Part shown: positions 1 to 8,648 of the stretch, piece after piece
How the letters are laid out: each line of letters begins with the position of its first letter
Numbering within the stretch: position 1 is the stretch's first letter
Source: Dysgonomonas sp. 216
GTDB taxonomy: Bacteria > Bacteroidota > Bacteroidia > Bacteroidales > Dysgonomonadaceae
Direction: 5' to 3'
Assembly (NCBI RefSeq): GCF_010501065.1
Contig: NZ_QVMM01000004.1
Span: 62,001 to 126,000 of the forward strand
Length of the DNA stretch: 64,000 nt
Notes under the pieces: model-generated
Told to the model about the DNA's origin: nothing
What the model saw: only the letters and a program-made list of their open reading frames with translations
The model's database searches: none
Made by a program: the position numbers and the translations under genes

Positions 1-477
1 CGTCAACAGTAAATCCCTATATATAAGAATATTAAAACACGAATAATATTTACCAACACCTTCTTCTCGTTTTTTTCCGAATTTCCACCTCAACATATAT
101 TTCTTATCCGGACAAATATCGGTATACATACATCCTCCGAAACACACTACGTTGGGCTGACACATAACTATGTATCTTCGCAAAAAATCGGCGTTAGTTA
201 CAACAGCATCGCTATCCACAATAAGAAGATATGGATATTTGGCTAGTTTAGCCAATTCGTTACGCATTCTCGAAGACCCTATATTTACAGGATTTTCGAT
301 ATATCTAACATTTCCAAGTTCGGTTAAAGGCCGGTTTTTGTCTTTAAACCCGGCATCCGACACATCATCAAGTAAAACAATTTCATATTCAACTTTCAAT
401 TGTTCGGCTTGGGCATGCAAATCGTTTACAAGCTTTCGGGCATCATAGTTATATATAGGTATGCAAATCGAGATCAT
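1..477 (-). CDS. Family 2 glycosyltransferase, N-terminal part (cut by window edge)
   Basis: The complement strand reads open from ATG at 477 to the window edge (159 codons). It starts MISICIPIYNYD, the first beta strand of GT-A fold family 2 glycosyltransferases, and has LLIVDSDAVV near residue 95, which fits the DXD-type metal and nucleotide-sugar site. Such enzymes transfer sugars to lipid or glycan acceptors at the inner face of the membrane; donor and acceptor cannot be told. Its ATG shares one base with the TGA stop of rsmD (TGATG), so it is probably translationally coupled. The C-terminal part lies outside the window. Confidence 0.85.
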   Translation of the reverse strand, partial: MISICIPIYNYDARKLVNDLHAQAEQLKVEYEIVLLDDVSDAGFKDKNRPLTELGNVRYIENPVNIGSSRMRNELAKLAKYPYLLIVDSDAVVTNADFLRRYIVMCQPNVVCFGGCMYTDICPDKKYMLRWKFGKKREEGVGKYYSCFNILIYRDLLLT

Positions 478-1025
478 CAAATACTATCCTCGTCTTTTCT
501 AAAAATACTAAAATTTACACTTCCGTACACACGTCTTTCACTATATAACGGATATTTTGAGAAATCGTATTCTTTTGGGTGCTCCATTATGAAAATGCCG
601 TCATCTTTTAACAATTTCTTATCGAAAACCAACTTTGGCACCTCCGGTAAAAATTTCAGGTCGTAAGGCGGATCGGCAAAAATAATATCAAACTGTTCTT
701 TACAAACCTCCAGATATTTAAAAACATCCATTTTATACAACAACACCTCGTCTGCTTTTAAATCTGCAATGGTACGCTCAATGAATGAATAATTGATGGG
801 CGATTTTTCGACACATACAACATGAGAACATCCTCTTGAAGCAAATTCGAGGCTAATACTTCCTGTTCCTCCAAATAAATCGAGGGCAGTGAGTCCATCC
901 CAATCCACCATATTATTTAATACATTAAAAAGATTCTCTTTTGCAAAATCGGTAGTTGGCCTGGCTTTAAAATTTCTTGGTAAACTAATTCTTCGCCCTT
1001 TATATCTTCCACTGATTATTCTCAT
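477..1025 (-). CDS. rsmD: 16S rRNA (guanine966-N2)-methyltransferase RsmD
   Basis: Methylates N2 of G966 in 16S rRNA of the assembling 30S subunit, using S-adenosylmethionine. The 182 residues are full length for the family. The SAM-binding motif I LDLFGGTGS is at residues 48-56 and the N-methyltransferase catalytic motif DPPY at 118-121; the N-terminus MRIISGRYKGRR is typical. The start overlaps the end of the upstream DUF3822 gene by 4 bp (ATGA). rsmD next to DUF3822 is an arrangement I recall from Bacteroidales. Confidence 0.95.
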   Translation of the reverse strand: MRIISGRYKGRRISLPRNFKARPTTDFAKENLFNVLNNMVDWDGLTALDLFGGTGSISLEFASRGCSHVVCVEKSPINYSFIERTIADLKADEVLLYKMDVFKYLEVCKEQFDIIFADPPYDLKFLPEVPKLVFDKKLLKDDGIFIMEHPKEYDFSKYPLYSERRVYGSVNFSIFRKDEDSI

Positions 1026-1831
1026 ACTGATAAAATTGCAATATCAAGAGGAGCATCGATGCTCCGCTGTCCAAATTCGCTTATTTGTTCAAAATTTCCT
1101 ACATCGTTTACATCGTCTACATACTCCCTTAACACGTTACGTATTTCGTTATTCGACGTATACCCATAGATAAATAACTTATCGCGGAGCTGGTCAAAAC
1201 CGCAATTTTTCCAGATATTCAATATGTAATATATTAAATCTTGTTCTGTCTCTGCCTTATAAGTATGCCCCAACAATATACCGCCCTTTTTGCTAAAACA
1301 TACAATATCGGTAAAATCGCCGTGAAAACAAATGAACATATTTCCGGCATCCTTTGCTTTTTTTCCATCAAAATAGTTCATCAATAAAGCACTATGATGA
1401 TAAAAGACCGGAGCAGACAAACTTCGGTATAAAAACAGGTAAACAGGCTCCTCTATATCGAAAACCAATTGATTATTCTGAACAGGTTTTTCGTTTGTGA
1501 GTATGTGCATAACATCTTTGTGATGTGTAAAATTATACATATCCACAACTTTCGATTTTTCGTAGAAAGGAATAGGTATTAATTCATATCTTTGCGATAC
1601 AAAAATAACGTTAGTCTGTTTAAAATTACTTGTCAGAAAATTGTGATCGAATATAATACGCTGAATATTATTGCTCAACGATGTTTCTTTCGCAAAAGAC
1701 GTTTCAAGATAACAATAGCCATCATCAACACCGGGCTCATGTATAGAGAATGAAAAACCATTTGCTTTAACACGAATGTTCAGCACGTATTTTTCAGGTG
1801 TTCTCAAGTCTATATTATCGGGAAGAAACAT
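1022..1831 (-). CDS. DUF3822 family protein
   Basis: 269-residue soluble protein that I recognise as the Bacteroidetes-restricted DUF3822 family, by its place directly upstream of rsmD and by its pattern (N-terminal FSFSIHEPG, central FICFHGDFTDIVCF). The family is thought to have an actin/hexokinase-like ATPase fold; this is recall, and no clear ATP motif can be read here. It overlaps rsmD by 4 bp, so the two are co-translated. A -7 box TAAATTTG reads on the minus strand at 1861-1854, just upstream of the start. Function is unknown. Confidence 0.75.
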   Translation of the reverse strand: MFLPDNIDLRTPEKYVLNIRVKANGFSFSIHEPGVDDGYCYLETSFAKETSLSNNIQRIIFDHNFLTSNFKQTNVIFVSQRYELIPIPFYEKSKVVDMYNFTHHKDVMHILTNEKPVQNNQLVFDIEEPVYLFLYRSLSAPVFYHHSALLMNYFDGKKAKDAGNMFICFHGDFTDIVCFSKKGGILLGHTYKAETEQDLIYYILNIWKNCGFDQLRDKLFIYGYTSNNEIRNVLREYVDDVNDVGNFEQISEFGQRSIDAPLDIAILSV

Positions 1832-1903
1832 ACAGTTACTTTTTTTAATAATACAAATTTAGGAAAGTTATTTTTAAACACTAATTTTAAGGTTACAATT
1901 TAT

Positions 1904-1922
1904 AGGAGATCAAACAACATTG
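1904..1922 (+). promoter_or_regulatory. Ribosome binding site and TTG start of the helicase gene
   Basis: AGGAG at 1904-1908 precedes TTG at 1920-1922. It is one of the few strong Shine-Dalgarno sequences in the window; most Bacteroidetes genes here have A-rich leaders. It supports the non-ATG start, which is also needed to keep Walker A about 30 residues from the N-terminus. Confidence 0.6.
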
Positions 1923-3932
1923 GCACTTACAATCGACACATCGAACAGAGAGTTTAAGGATGCTTTAGACCTTATAAGCCGAACCCGTCAGTCTGTATTT
2001 CTTACGGGTAAAGCCGGAACAGGTAAATCGACATTTCTGAAGCACCTATGCGAAACTACACACAAAAAACATGTGGTACTTGCGCCTACTGGTATTGCCG
2101 CCATTAATGCAAACGGATCTACCTTGCACTCGTTTTTCAAGCTCCCATTCCGTCCGATGATGCCCGACGATCCCGATCTTAGTTTAAAAGACGGGCGCAT
2201 ATTCGATTTCTTTAAATATAAAAAAGAACATCGCAAAATAATTCAGGAAGTAGAGCTTATTATAATAGACGAAATATCGATGGTACGGGCTGATACCATA
2301 GACTGCATTGACCGTATATTAAGAGTATATTCTGGTAACATGCGTACCCCGTTCGGAGGTAAACAACTTGTATTTGTTGGCGATATTTTTCAGCTCGAAC
2401 CCGTTGTCACGAACGACTCGAAGGATATTATCAACCACTTCTACCCTACTCCGTTTTTCTTTTCGGCCAATGCTTTTAAAGAAATAAACCTTGTACCTAT
2501 AGAGTTTACTAAAATATACAGGCAGTCTGACAAAGTGTTTATTTCGATACTCGATAAAATACGAACAGGAAATGTTGGAGCAACAGAACTTCAATTATTG
2601 AATAAACAACAAAACTCTTCATTCAATCCGTCTTCGGACGAAATGTATATAACCCTTGCAACCCGTCGCGACAATGTAGATCAGATAAACGAACGGAAGA
2701 TGAACGAATTGCCCACTTCCGAATTTGTCAGCTTTGGTGTTGTTGATGGCGATTTTCCGGAATCGAGCTTACCTACCGCAAAAGAACTTGTATTAAAGGA
2801 ACAGGCTCAGGTTATGTTCATCCGTAACGACTTACAATGGCCTCGCCGTTGGGTTAACGGATCGTTAGGTGTTATTTCGCACATCGACGATATAGACAGG
2901 GTATATGTATTAATGGAAGATGGCCGTGAAGTTTTAGTAGAACTGGAAACTTGGCGGAATTACCGTTATCGCTACAACGAAGAAGAAAAAAAGATAGAAG
3001 AAGAGATAATAGGAACATATACCCAACTGCCACTAAAAGCTGCATGGGCTATAACAGTACACAAAAGTCAAGGATTAACATTCAGCAGAGTTATTGTAGA
3101 CCTCACAGGCGGAACTTTTGCAGGTGGGCAAGCATATGTGGCCTTAAGCCGATGTACGTCGCTCGAAGGTATGGTGTTGAGAAAACCGATAAACCGATCC
3201 GATATTTTTGTGCGGCCCGAGATCGTTGAATTTAGTAAGCGTTTCAACAACCAACAATTAATACATAAGGCCTTAAAAGAATCGGATGCCGATTATTGGT
3301 ACTTGCAAGCCACCAGACAGTTTGATGACGGAGACTACGAAAACTGCCTTAACTCGTTTTTCAAAGCAATACATGCACGATACGACATAGAGAAACCTTT
3401 ATCGAGACGATACCTTCGCAAAAAACTACATGTTATATCTGCGCTAAAACAGCAAAATAGTGAGCTAAAAGATAAAATGCATGAACAAACGCGCGCACTA
3501 AAAAAATACGCAAAAGAGTATTATTTACTTGGTAACGAATGCATTGTGTCGTACAAAGATTATAGAGCAGCACTGGCAAACTTTAACAAAGCATTGGAAC
3601 TAGACCCTACTTATGTAGATACATGGGTAAGAAAAGGAGTTACGTTATACGATACAAAAGACTATTACGAAGCCGATATTTGTTTCAATAAAGCAGTAAG
3701 CCTTAGCCCCTTGTTATTTAAAGCATTGTACAACAGAGGTAAAAACAGGTTGGCTATGAACGAACCCGAACTTGCTATAAACGACCTGTCGAAAGCATCG
3801 ACAATAAAGCCTAAACACGCTGCCTGCCACGAATATCTTGCTGAAGCATACACTTCGGTCGGCAATGAAGAACTGGCAGAAAGGCATGCATTAATAGCTC
3901 GTGCATTACGAGGCGAAAAAGATGACGAATAA
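1920..3932 (+). CDS. RecD/Pif1-like superfamily 1B DNA helicase with C-terminal TPRs
   Basis: 670 residues. Walker A GKAGTGKST is at 30-38 and Walker B IIIDEIS at 114-120; late motifs include AWAITVHKSQGLTF and VALSRC, typical of RecD2/Pif1 helicases. It probably unwinds DNA 5' to 3' in repair or replication-fork processing (family knowledge). After about residue 450 comes a helical region, and from about 520 tetratricopeptide repeats (for example CIVSYKDYRAALANFNKALELDP), suggesting a protein-binding tail. The start is a TTG 11 bases after AGGAG (1904-1908); no in-frame ATG precedes Walker A. The gene is divergent from DUF3822 and 3 bp ahead of the SDR gene. Confidence 0.88.
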   Translation: MALTIDTSNREFKDALDLISRTRQSVFLTGKAGTGKSTFLKHLCETTHKKHVVLAPTGIAAINANGSTLHSFFKLPFRPMMPDDPDLSLKDGRIFDFFKYKKEHRKIIQEVELIIIDEISMVRADTIDCIDRILRVYSGNMRTPFGGKQLVFVGDIFQLEPVVTNDSKDIINHFYPTPFFFSANAFKEINLVPIEFTKIYRQSDKVFISILDKIRTGNVGATELQLLNKQQNSSFNPSSDEMYITLATRRDNVDQINERKMNELPTSEFVSFGVVDGDFPESSLPTAKELVLKEQAQVMFIRNDLQWPRRWVNGSLGVISHIDDIDRVYVLMEDGREVLVELETWRNYRYRYNEEEKKIEEEIIGTYTQLPLKAAWAITVHKSQGLTFSRVIVDLTGGTFAGGQAYVALSRCTSLEGMVLRKPINRSDIFVRPEIVEFSKRFNNQQLIHKALKESDADYWYLQATRQFDDGDYENCLNSFFKAIHARYDIEKPLSRRYLRKKLHVISALKQQNSELKDKMHEQTRALKKYAKEYYLLGNECIVSYKDYRAALANFNKALELDPTYVDTWVRKGVTLYDTKDYYEADICFNKAVSLSPLLFKALYNRGKNRLAMNEPELAINDLSKASTIKPKHAACHEYLAEAYTSVGNEELAERHALIARALRGEKDDE

Positions 3933-3935
3933 GAT

Positions 3936-4688
3936 ATGGAAGCATTAAAAGGTAAAAAAGTTTTGGTTACAGGCGGAGCAAACGGCATAGGCAGGGAAAT
4001 AGTAAATTTCTTTTGTAGAGCCGAAGCAATTGTCGCCTTCTGCGATATAGATAAAAAAGCCGGAGAAAAATTAGAACAGGAATTAAGCATTCACAATTGT
4101 CGGTTTATACATGCCAATGTTTCACAGAAATCAGATGTCATTAACCTGATGGAAGGCTTATTTTCCCTATGGAACGATATAGACATAATTATCAATAATG
4201 TTGGCATTGGTTTATTTGCCCCTATCGAAGATATAGATATTGAAGATTTCGAACGTGTTATAAACATTAATTTGCGTACGGCATTTATTACCTCGAAAAT
4301 GTTGGCCGAACAGCGTTCTAAAAACAACAATGCACTATACGGGCGTATAATAAACATAGCCTCGACACGCTACCTAATGAGCGAGCCCAACAGCGAAGCG
4401 TATGCCGCATCGAAAGGCGGATTGGTTTCTCTTACACATGCTTTGGCTGCATCGTTAGCTAAATATAAAATCACAATCAATTGTATCAGTCCGGGATGGA
4501 TTGAGAACGGCGACTATAGCAAATTAAGTCAAACAGATCATTTGCAACATTTCTCAGGAAGAGTGGGTCTGCCTGCCGATATAGCACGCTACTGTATATT
4601 TTTATGTCAACCCGAAAATGATTTTATTAACGGGCAAAATATCGTTATAGATGGAGGTATGACAAAGAAAATGATATACACAGAATAA
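3936..4688 (+). CDS. Short-chain dehydrogenase/reductase (SDR)
   Basis: Classical SDR of 250 residues: NAD(P) motif TGGANGIG at 12-19, NNVG at 87-90, catalytic Ser143, Tyr156 and Lys160 (YAASK), and the C-terminal IDGG segment. Asp37 in CDID at the end of beta-2 suggests a preference for NAD(H). The substrate is unknown; FabG-like or sugar/steroid dehydrogenases share this layout. It starts 3 bp after the helicase stop, so the two are probably one transcript. The repeat element described below begins at the stop codon. Confidence 0.85.
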   Translation: MEALKGKKVLVTGGANGIGREIVNFFCRAEAIVAFCDIDKKAGEKLEQELSIHNCRFIHANVSQKSDVINLMEGLFSLWNDIDIIINNVGIGLFAPIEDIDIEDFERVININLRTAFITSKMLAEQRSKNNNALYGRIINIASTRYLMSEPNSEAYAASKGGLVSLTHALAASLAKYKITINCISPGWIENGDYSKLSQTDHLQHFSGRVGLPADIARYCIFLCQPENDFINGQNIVIDGGMTKKMIYTE

Positions 4689-5010
4689 CACCAGATATTC
4701 TATCTACATAGAATAACACCTATCTCAGAATATACGATTACGTGTATTTCTAAAAAACCTGACATACCTGACGATTTTATTGTTTTCTCACTCCTTTATA
4801 TATCCTCAATGAGGAGATTTTTATTCTTTAATTATATTCGCAGCCTTACTTATTATTTCTGCGCATGATCGAAAATCACTTGTAGGAGCAGTATAATTTT
4901 AAAGAACATTTGTATGTTTCAATTCTATCAACATAGAATTTTATACCTTCTGCAATGCATTAAAAAGCTAACAAAAACAAAACCTGACAAAACTGACGGT
5001 TTTTAGGTTA
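4682..5010. repeat. Dispersed intergenic repeat element, copy A
   Basis: Fills the convergent gap between the SDR and MORN genes. It has two half-units. Half 1: hairpin TATTCTAT-CTAC-ATAGAATA (4696-4715), then CCTGACATACCTGAC (4758-4772). Half 2: hairpin AATTCTAT-CAAC-ATAGAATT (4921-4940), then CCTGACAAAACTGAC (4983-4997). In both halves the hairpin start and CCTGAC are 62 bp apart. A central hairpin lies at about 4791-4816 (CTCCT..AGGAG). AGAATAACACC occurs twice (4682, 4710). Copy B (35620-35915) has the same order and spacing. I do not recognise the family and see no coding frame. Confidence 0.7.
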
Positions 5011-5015
5011 TTTTC

Positions 5016-6344
5016 TCATTGCATTTTTCCGTACACCCATCTTCCTTCTTTTTTCTTTCCATTAGCAAAATAATAGGTTCCCTTTCCATGAAATTCTGCA
5101 TTATGAAATTGCCCCTCGTAGCGCCATCCTTCATGCGAATAATATGTGCCATATCCTGTTGCCCGATCTTTATCCCAGTCGCCCACATATTTATTTCCGC
5201 TTCGCCATGTATAAGTACCTTTTCCGTGCTTCTGTTCGAGGCTATTTACATATCCTTCATATTTTTCGCCCGACGGATAATTTATAGTTTTATATTGTGG
5301 TCCCGATGGTGGTTGTATTTTTTCCTGTTGTTGTTGTTTTTCCACTTTTTTAGTTTCCGACACTTTTGGTTGTTCTGTTTCTTTTTCCTTATTTATGGGA
5401 GCAACCTCTACTACTTCTTCTTCTACATCATCATTAATAGCAACAACTTCGTCTGTATTATCTGAGTTATTTTCCACATCTTCTATTACGGCATCTAATG
5501 TTTCAACTTCTATAACATTTACATTAGGATCGGCAACATTATTATCAATGGTAATAACCTCTGTTTCGTCAGCAATTTCGTCAGTATTCTTGCCCGAAAA
5601 ATATTTATACCCTATGGCTGCAAGCAGAATTACCACCAATATAAAGATAATTATTATTAAAATATTACTTTTCTTCTTTTTAGGTACTGGCAGATCTTGA
5701 CGGTTTTCCGATACCTGTGAGGATGGAACGGGGGTTGTTTGCACAGTTGTACTTACTTCATTATCCTGAGGCATTGTCGCATTATTCGTCACACTCGAAG
5801 GTACTGTTACATCCTGAATATTTTCATATCCGTTTACAGACGAAATAAGCCCTATTGCATATGCCAAACTATCAATAATATAATCGGCAGTTTCCATATC
5901 CAGATTATTAGCATTCTGAAAATATTTCTTCAAGGCATTACATTTCGATTCAACCATCGAAATATTGTAGTCACGTAAATTATATAAATCCGATGCAATA
6001 TTATCTTCTATAGCTAATATGAAACGATTCTTTTCTTCCGATTCGTTCAGATATTGTTGAGCAAGTTCCGTTAAACGAATTTTCTCTGCTTCACTAAAAA
6101 TATCTATACCGAATTTATCGGATAAAAGCTTAAAAATTTCATGTGGACGTCCCGTAATCGACAAAACTTCTTGTTCTGTACTATTTTCTGTACTATTCTG
6201 AGCTACATCTTCTTCTGTTGTTACAGAAGAAGTCTCGTTCTGCTCTGTTGCTTCACTTACAATATTCAGTTTTTTACATTCGGGACACACAACTATGCTC
6301 CCATTTGTTATATCCAATTCTGCTCCGCAGTGCTTACACCTCAT
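5016..6344 (-). CDS. Zinc-ribbon, single-membrane-span protein with C-terminal MORN repeats
   Basis: 442 residues. Cys3, Cys6, Cys20 and Cys23 form an N-terminal zinc ribbon (CKHC..CPEC). A helical cytoplasmic region with an acidic Thr/Glu-rich stretch follows, then one hydrophobic segment at about 227-249 preceded by KKKK, an acidic/Pro-Glu linker, and at least three MORN repeats from about 360 (GKGTYTW, ATGYGTYY, HGKGTYYF). MORN repeats often bind lipids or proteins. Basic residues before the span put the zinc ribbon in the cytoplasm and MORN in the periplasm (inference). A -7 box TATTTTTG is at 6380-6373. Function unknown. Confidence 0.75.
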   Translation of the reverse strand: MRCKHCGAELDITNGSIVVCPECKKLNIVSEATEQNETSSVTTEEDVAQNSTENSTEQEVLSITGRPHEIFKLLSDKFGIDIFSEAEKIRLTELAQQYLNESEEKNRFILAIEDNIASDLYNLRDYNISMVESKCNALKKYFQNANNLDMETADYIIDSLAYAIGLISSVNGYENIQDVTVPSSVTNNATMPQDNEVSTTVQTTPVPSSQVSENRQDLPVPKKKKSNILIIIIFILVVILLAAIGYKYFSGKNTDEIADETEVITIDNNVADPNVNVIEVETLDAVIEDVENNSDNTDEVVAINDDVEEEVVEVAPINKEKETEQPKVSETKKVEKQQQQEKIQPPSGPQYKTINYPSGEKYEGYVNSLEQKHGKGTYTWRSGNKYVGDWDKDRATGYGTYYSHEGWRYEGQFHNAEFHGKGTYYFANGKKKEGRWVYGKMQ

Positions 6345-6501
6345 GCGTTCTTAAGTTTAAATGTTTGTGCCACAAAAATAATTGAAATTACTAATTTAAA
6401 CAGAAACAGGCTTAAAACTTTTTTTTATATCTAATGTTCAATGTATATACTATTATATAAACCATATATTTTGTAGGTTTGTATTTAAACAGATTTGTAA
6501 T

Positions 6502-7452
6502 ATGAAAAAAGTATTATTGGGGTATAAGTTCAGGCATGAAGGATTTGAAGATATTGAAAATGAATTTGAGTTCACATACCCCGAATCGGAATATTTCAGA
6601 AAAGAAGAGTTACTGGAAATGCTGGCCGATTACGATGTTTTTGTTCCCAGTTTTAAATACTTAACCGACCGTGAATTGATAGACAGGGGTAGCAAGCTGA
6701 AACTTATTGCTAATTTTGGCGTCGGTTATAATAACATAGACACTGAATATGCTGCCCGGAAAGGAATAACAGTAACAAACACCCCGAATGCAGTATTAGA
6801 ACCTACTGCCGAATTGTGTTTTGCGTTGTTAAATGCAACCGCCCGTCGTATTGCTTTCTACGACAGGCATCTGCGTATATCTCAAGGTCTCGGTTGGGGG
6901 CTTTACGATAATCCCGGTGTTGGTTTATATGGAAAAACCTTAGGGATATATGGCATGGGACGTATAGGTCAAGCAGTTGCCCGACGTGCGATAGCTTCGG
7001 GTATGAATATTATTTACCACAACAGGCATGCTTTACCAAAAGATATAGAAGAAAAATATTCGGCCCGTTATGTATCGTTCGATGAATTACTTCGCAACTC
7101 GGATTTTATTTCTCTGAATGCACCGGCAACACCAGAAACCCGCCATTTGATTAATAGGGAGCAACTGCAAAAAATGAAACCATCGGCTATACTCATTAAT
7201 ACAGCCAGAGGAAGCCTTGTTGATGAAGAAGCACTAGTTGAAGCTTTATCGAACAATACAATATTAGCCGCAGGACTGGATGTATATGAAAACGAACCCA
7301 AAATACGTCCCGAATTTAAAATGCTGGAAAATGTAGTGTTACTACCTCATACAGGAACTCAAACTATAGATGCGCGTATAGCTATGCAACGCGAAGTTGC
7401 ACAAAATATATCAGCCTTCTTTTCGGGGGGAATTATCTCTAAAGTAAATTAA
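6502..7452 (+). CDS. D-2-hydroxyacid dehydrogenase (NAD-dependent)
   Basis: 316 residues of the D-isomer-specific 2-hydroxyacid dehydrogenase family, which interconverts 2-oxoacids and D-2-hydroxyacids. The Rossmann motif GMGRIG is at 151-156; the catalytic triad is Arg236 (NTARGS), Glu265 (YENEP) and His283 (LPHTG). Closest in pattern to glyoxylate/hydroxypyruvate reductases; the exact substrate (glyoxylate, hydroxypyruvate or another) is not determined by the sequence. A -7 box TAGGTTTG lies at 6474-6481, 20 bp before the ATG, without a clear TTTG at -33. A separate D-lactate dehydrogenase-like paralogue is at 15674-16690. Confidence 0.87.
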   Translation: MKKVLLGYKFRHEGFEDIENEFEFTYPESEYFRKEELLEMLADYDVFVPSFKYLTDRELIDRGSKLKLIANFGVGYNNIDTEYAARKGITVTNTPNAVLEPTAELCFALLNATARRIAFYDRHLRISQGLGWGLYDNPGVGLYGKTLGIYGMGRIGQAVARRAIASGMNIIYHNRHALPKDIEEKYSARYVSFDELLRNSDFISLNAPATPETRHLINREQLQKMKPSAILINTARGSLVDEEALVEALSNNTILAAGLDVYENEPKIRPEFKMLENVVLLPHTGTQTIDARIAMQREVAQNISAFFSGGIISKVN

Positions 7453-7475
7453 CGCACTACACTCCTTAAAAAAAC

Positions 7476-7507
7476 AAAGCCGCTCAATTGATAATTTGAA
7501 CGGCTTT
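7476..7507. terminator. Bidirectional terminator between the dehydrogenase and pheS
   Basis: AAAGCCGCTCAA pairs with TTTGAACGGCTTTT around a short AT loop, with one C/A mismatch. Flanking A and T tracts suit both converging genes. Confidence 0.8.
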
Positions 7508-7527
7508 TATATTTCGGTAAATAACTA

Positions 7528-8547
7528 TTATTGAGCATTTTCGAACTGTTCGAGAAAACGTGTATCGTTTTCCGAGAACATGCGTAAGTCTTTTACCCTG
7601 TATTTCAGATTAGTAATACGTTCTACACCCATACCAAGAGCATAACCCGAATATACTTTACTATCTATTCCGCAATTATCCAGAACATTAGGATCGACCA
7701 TACCACACCCCAATATTTCTACCCAACCTGTATGTTTACAAAACGGACAACCTTTTCCGCCACAAATGTTACACGAAATATCCATTTCGGCACTTGGTTC
7801 AGTAAACGGGAAATATGATGGGCGCAAACGTATCTTAGTTTCGGGGCCGAATAATTCTTTCGCCAAAAATAACAATGCTTGTTTAAGATCGGCAAACGAT
7901 ACATCTTTATCAATATATAAAGCTTCAACCTGATGAAAGAAACAATGTGCACGGTACGAAATAGCTTCGTTACGATATACCCGACCGGGACAAATTATAC
8001 GTATCGGTGGTTGCTGCTTTTCCATTACACGAATTTGAACCGAAGACGTATGTGTACGCAATACCGTTTCGGGATTTCGGGCGATAAAAAATGTATCCTG
8101 CATATCGCGTGCAGGGTGATCGTCTGCAAAGTTCAGAGCTGAAAACACATGCCAATCATCCTCTATTTCAGGTCCTTCCGCAATAGAAAAACCTAATCGT
8201 TTCAAGATATCGCAAATCTCATTTTTCACAATTGAAAGAGGATGACGAGTACCGAAAGGAACAGGATAAGCAGTACGGGTAAGATCGATAGAATCATCCA
8301 CACTACCACTATTCTCCAAAGCCTCTTTCAGATCATTTATACGAGCCTGAGCCTTTTCTTTCAATTGATTCAACATCATGCCAACCTCACGTTTTTGCTC
8401 TGCCGGAACATTACGGAAGTCATTCATTAACATCGACACTTCACCTTTTTTGCTCAGATATTTTATCCTCAGAGCCTCCAGTTCTTCAACGTTGCCAGCC
8501 TTTATATTTTCGACTTCGGCAAGCAATGTGTTTATCTTTTCAATCAT
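7528..8547 (-). CDS. pheS: Phenylalanyl-tRNA synthetase alpha subunit
   Basis: Catalytic subunit of the alpha2-beta2 enzyme that charges tRNA-Phe with phenylalanine in the cytoplasm. 339 residues, normal for bacterial PheS. An N-terminal coiled coil that grips tRNA (about 1-85) precedes the class II core: motif 2 region RVYRNEAISYRAHCFFHQVE, GCGMVDPNVL, and motif 3 GYALGMGVERI near the C-terminus. pheT is not adjacent, as is common in Bacteroidetes. An upstream -7-like TATTTTTG lies at 8590-8583 on the minus strand. Confidence 0.96.
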   Translation of the reverse strand: MIEKINTLLAEVENIKAGNVEELEALRIKYLSKKGEVSMLMNDFRNVPAEQKREVGMMLNQLKEKAQARINDLKEALENSGSVDDSIDLTRTAYPVPFGTRHPLSIVKNEICDILKRLGFSIAEGPEIEDDWHVFSALNFADDHPARDMQDTFFIARNPETVLRTHTSSVQIRVMEKQQPPIRIICPGRVYRNEAISYRAHCFFHQVEALYIDKDVSFADLKQALLFLAKELFGPETKIRLRPSYFPFTEPSAEMDISCNICGGKGCPFCKHTGWVEILGCGMVDPNVLDNCGIDSKVYSGYALGMGVERITNLKYRVKDLRMFSENDTRFLEQFENAQ

Positions 8548-8648
8548 TGTATTTTAATTGAGTCTGTTTACTTTAAGAGATGCAAAAATACGCTTTTCTT
8601 TCCAAAATAGAAAAACATTAGTTCATCTAGTTACACTAATTTTCGAAA

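Noticed and set aside
170..666. Two plus-strand open frames at the left end
   Set aside because: They lie antisense to the glycosyltransferase and rsmD, whose motifs are clear; composition is not protein-like.
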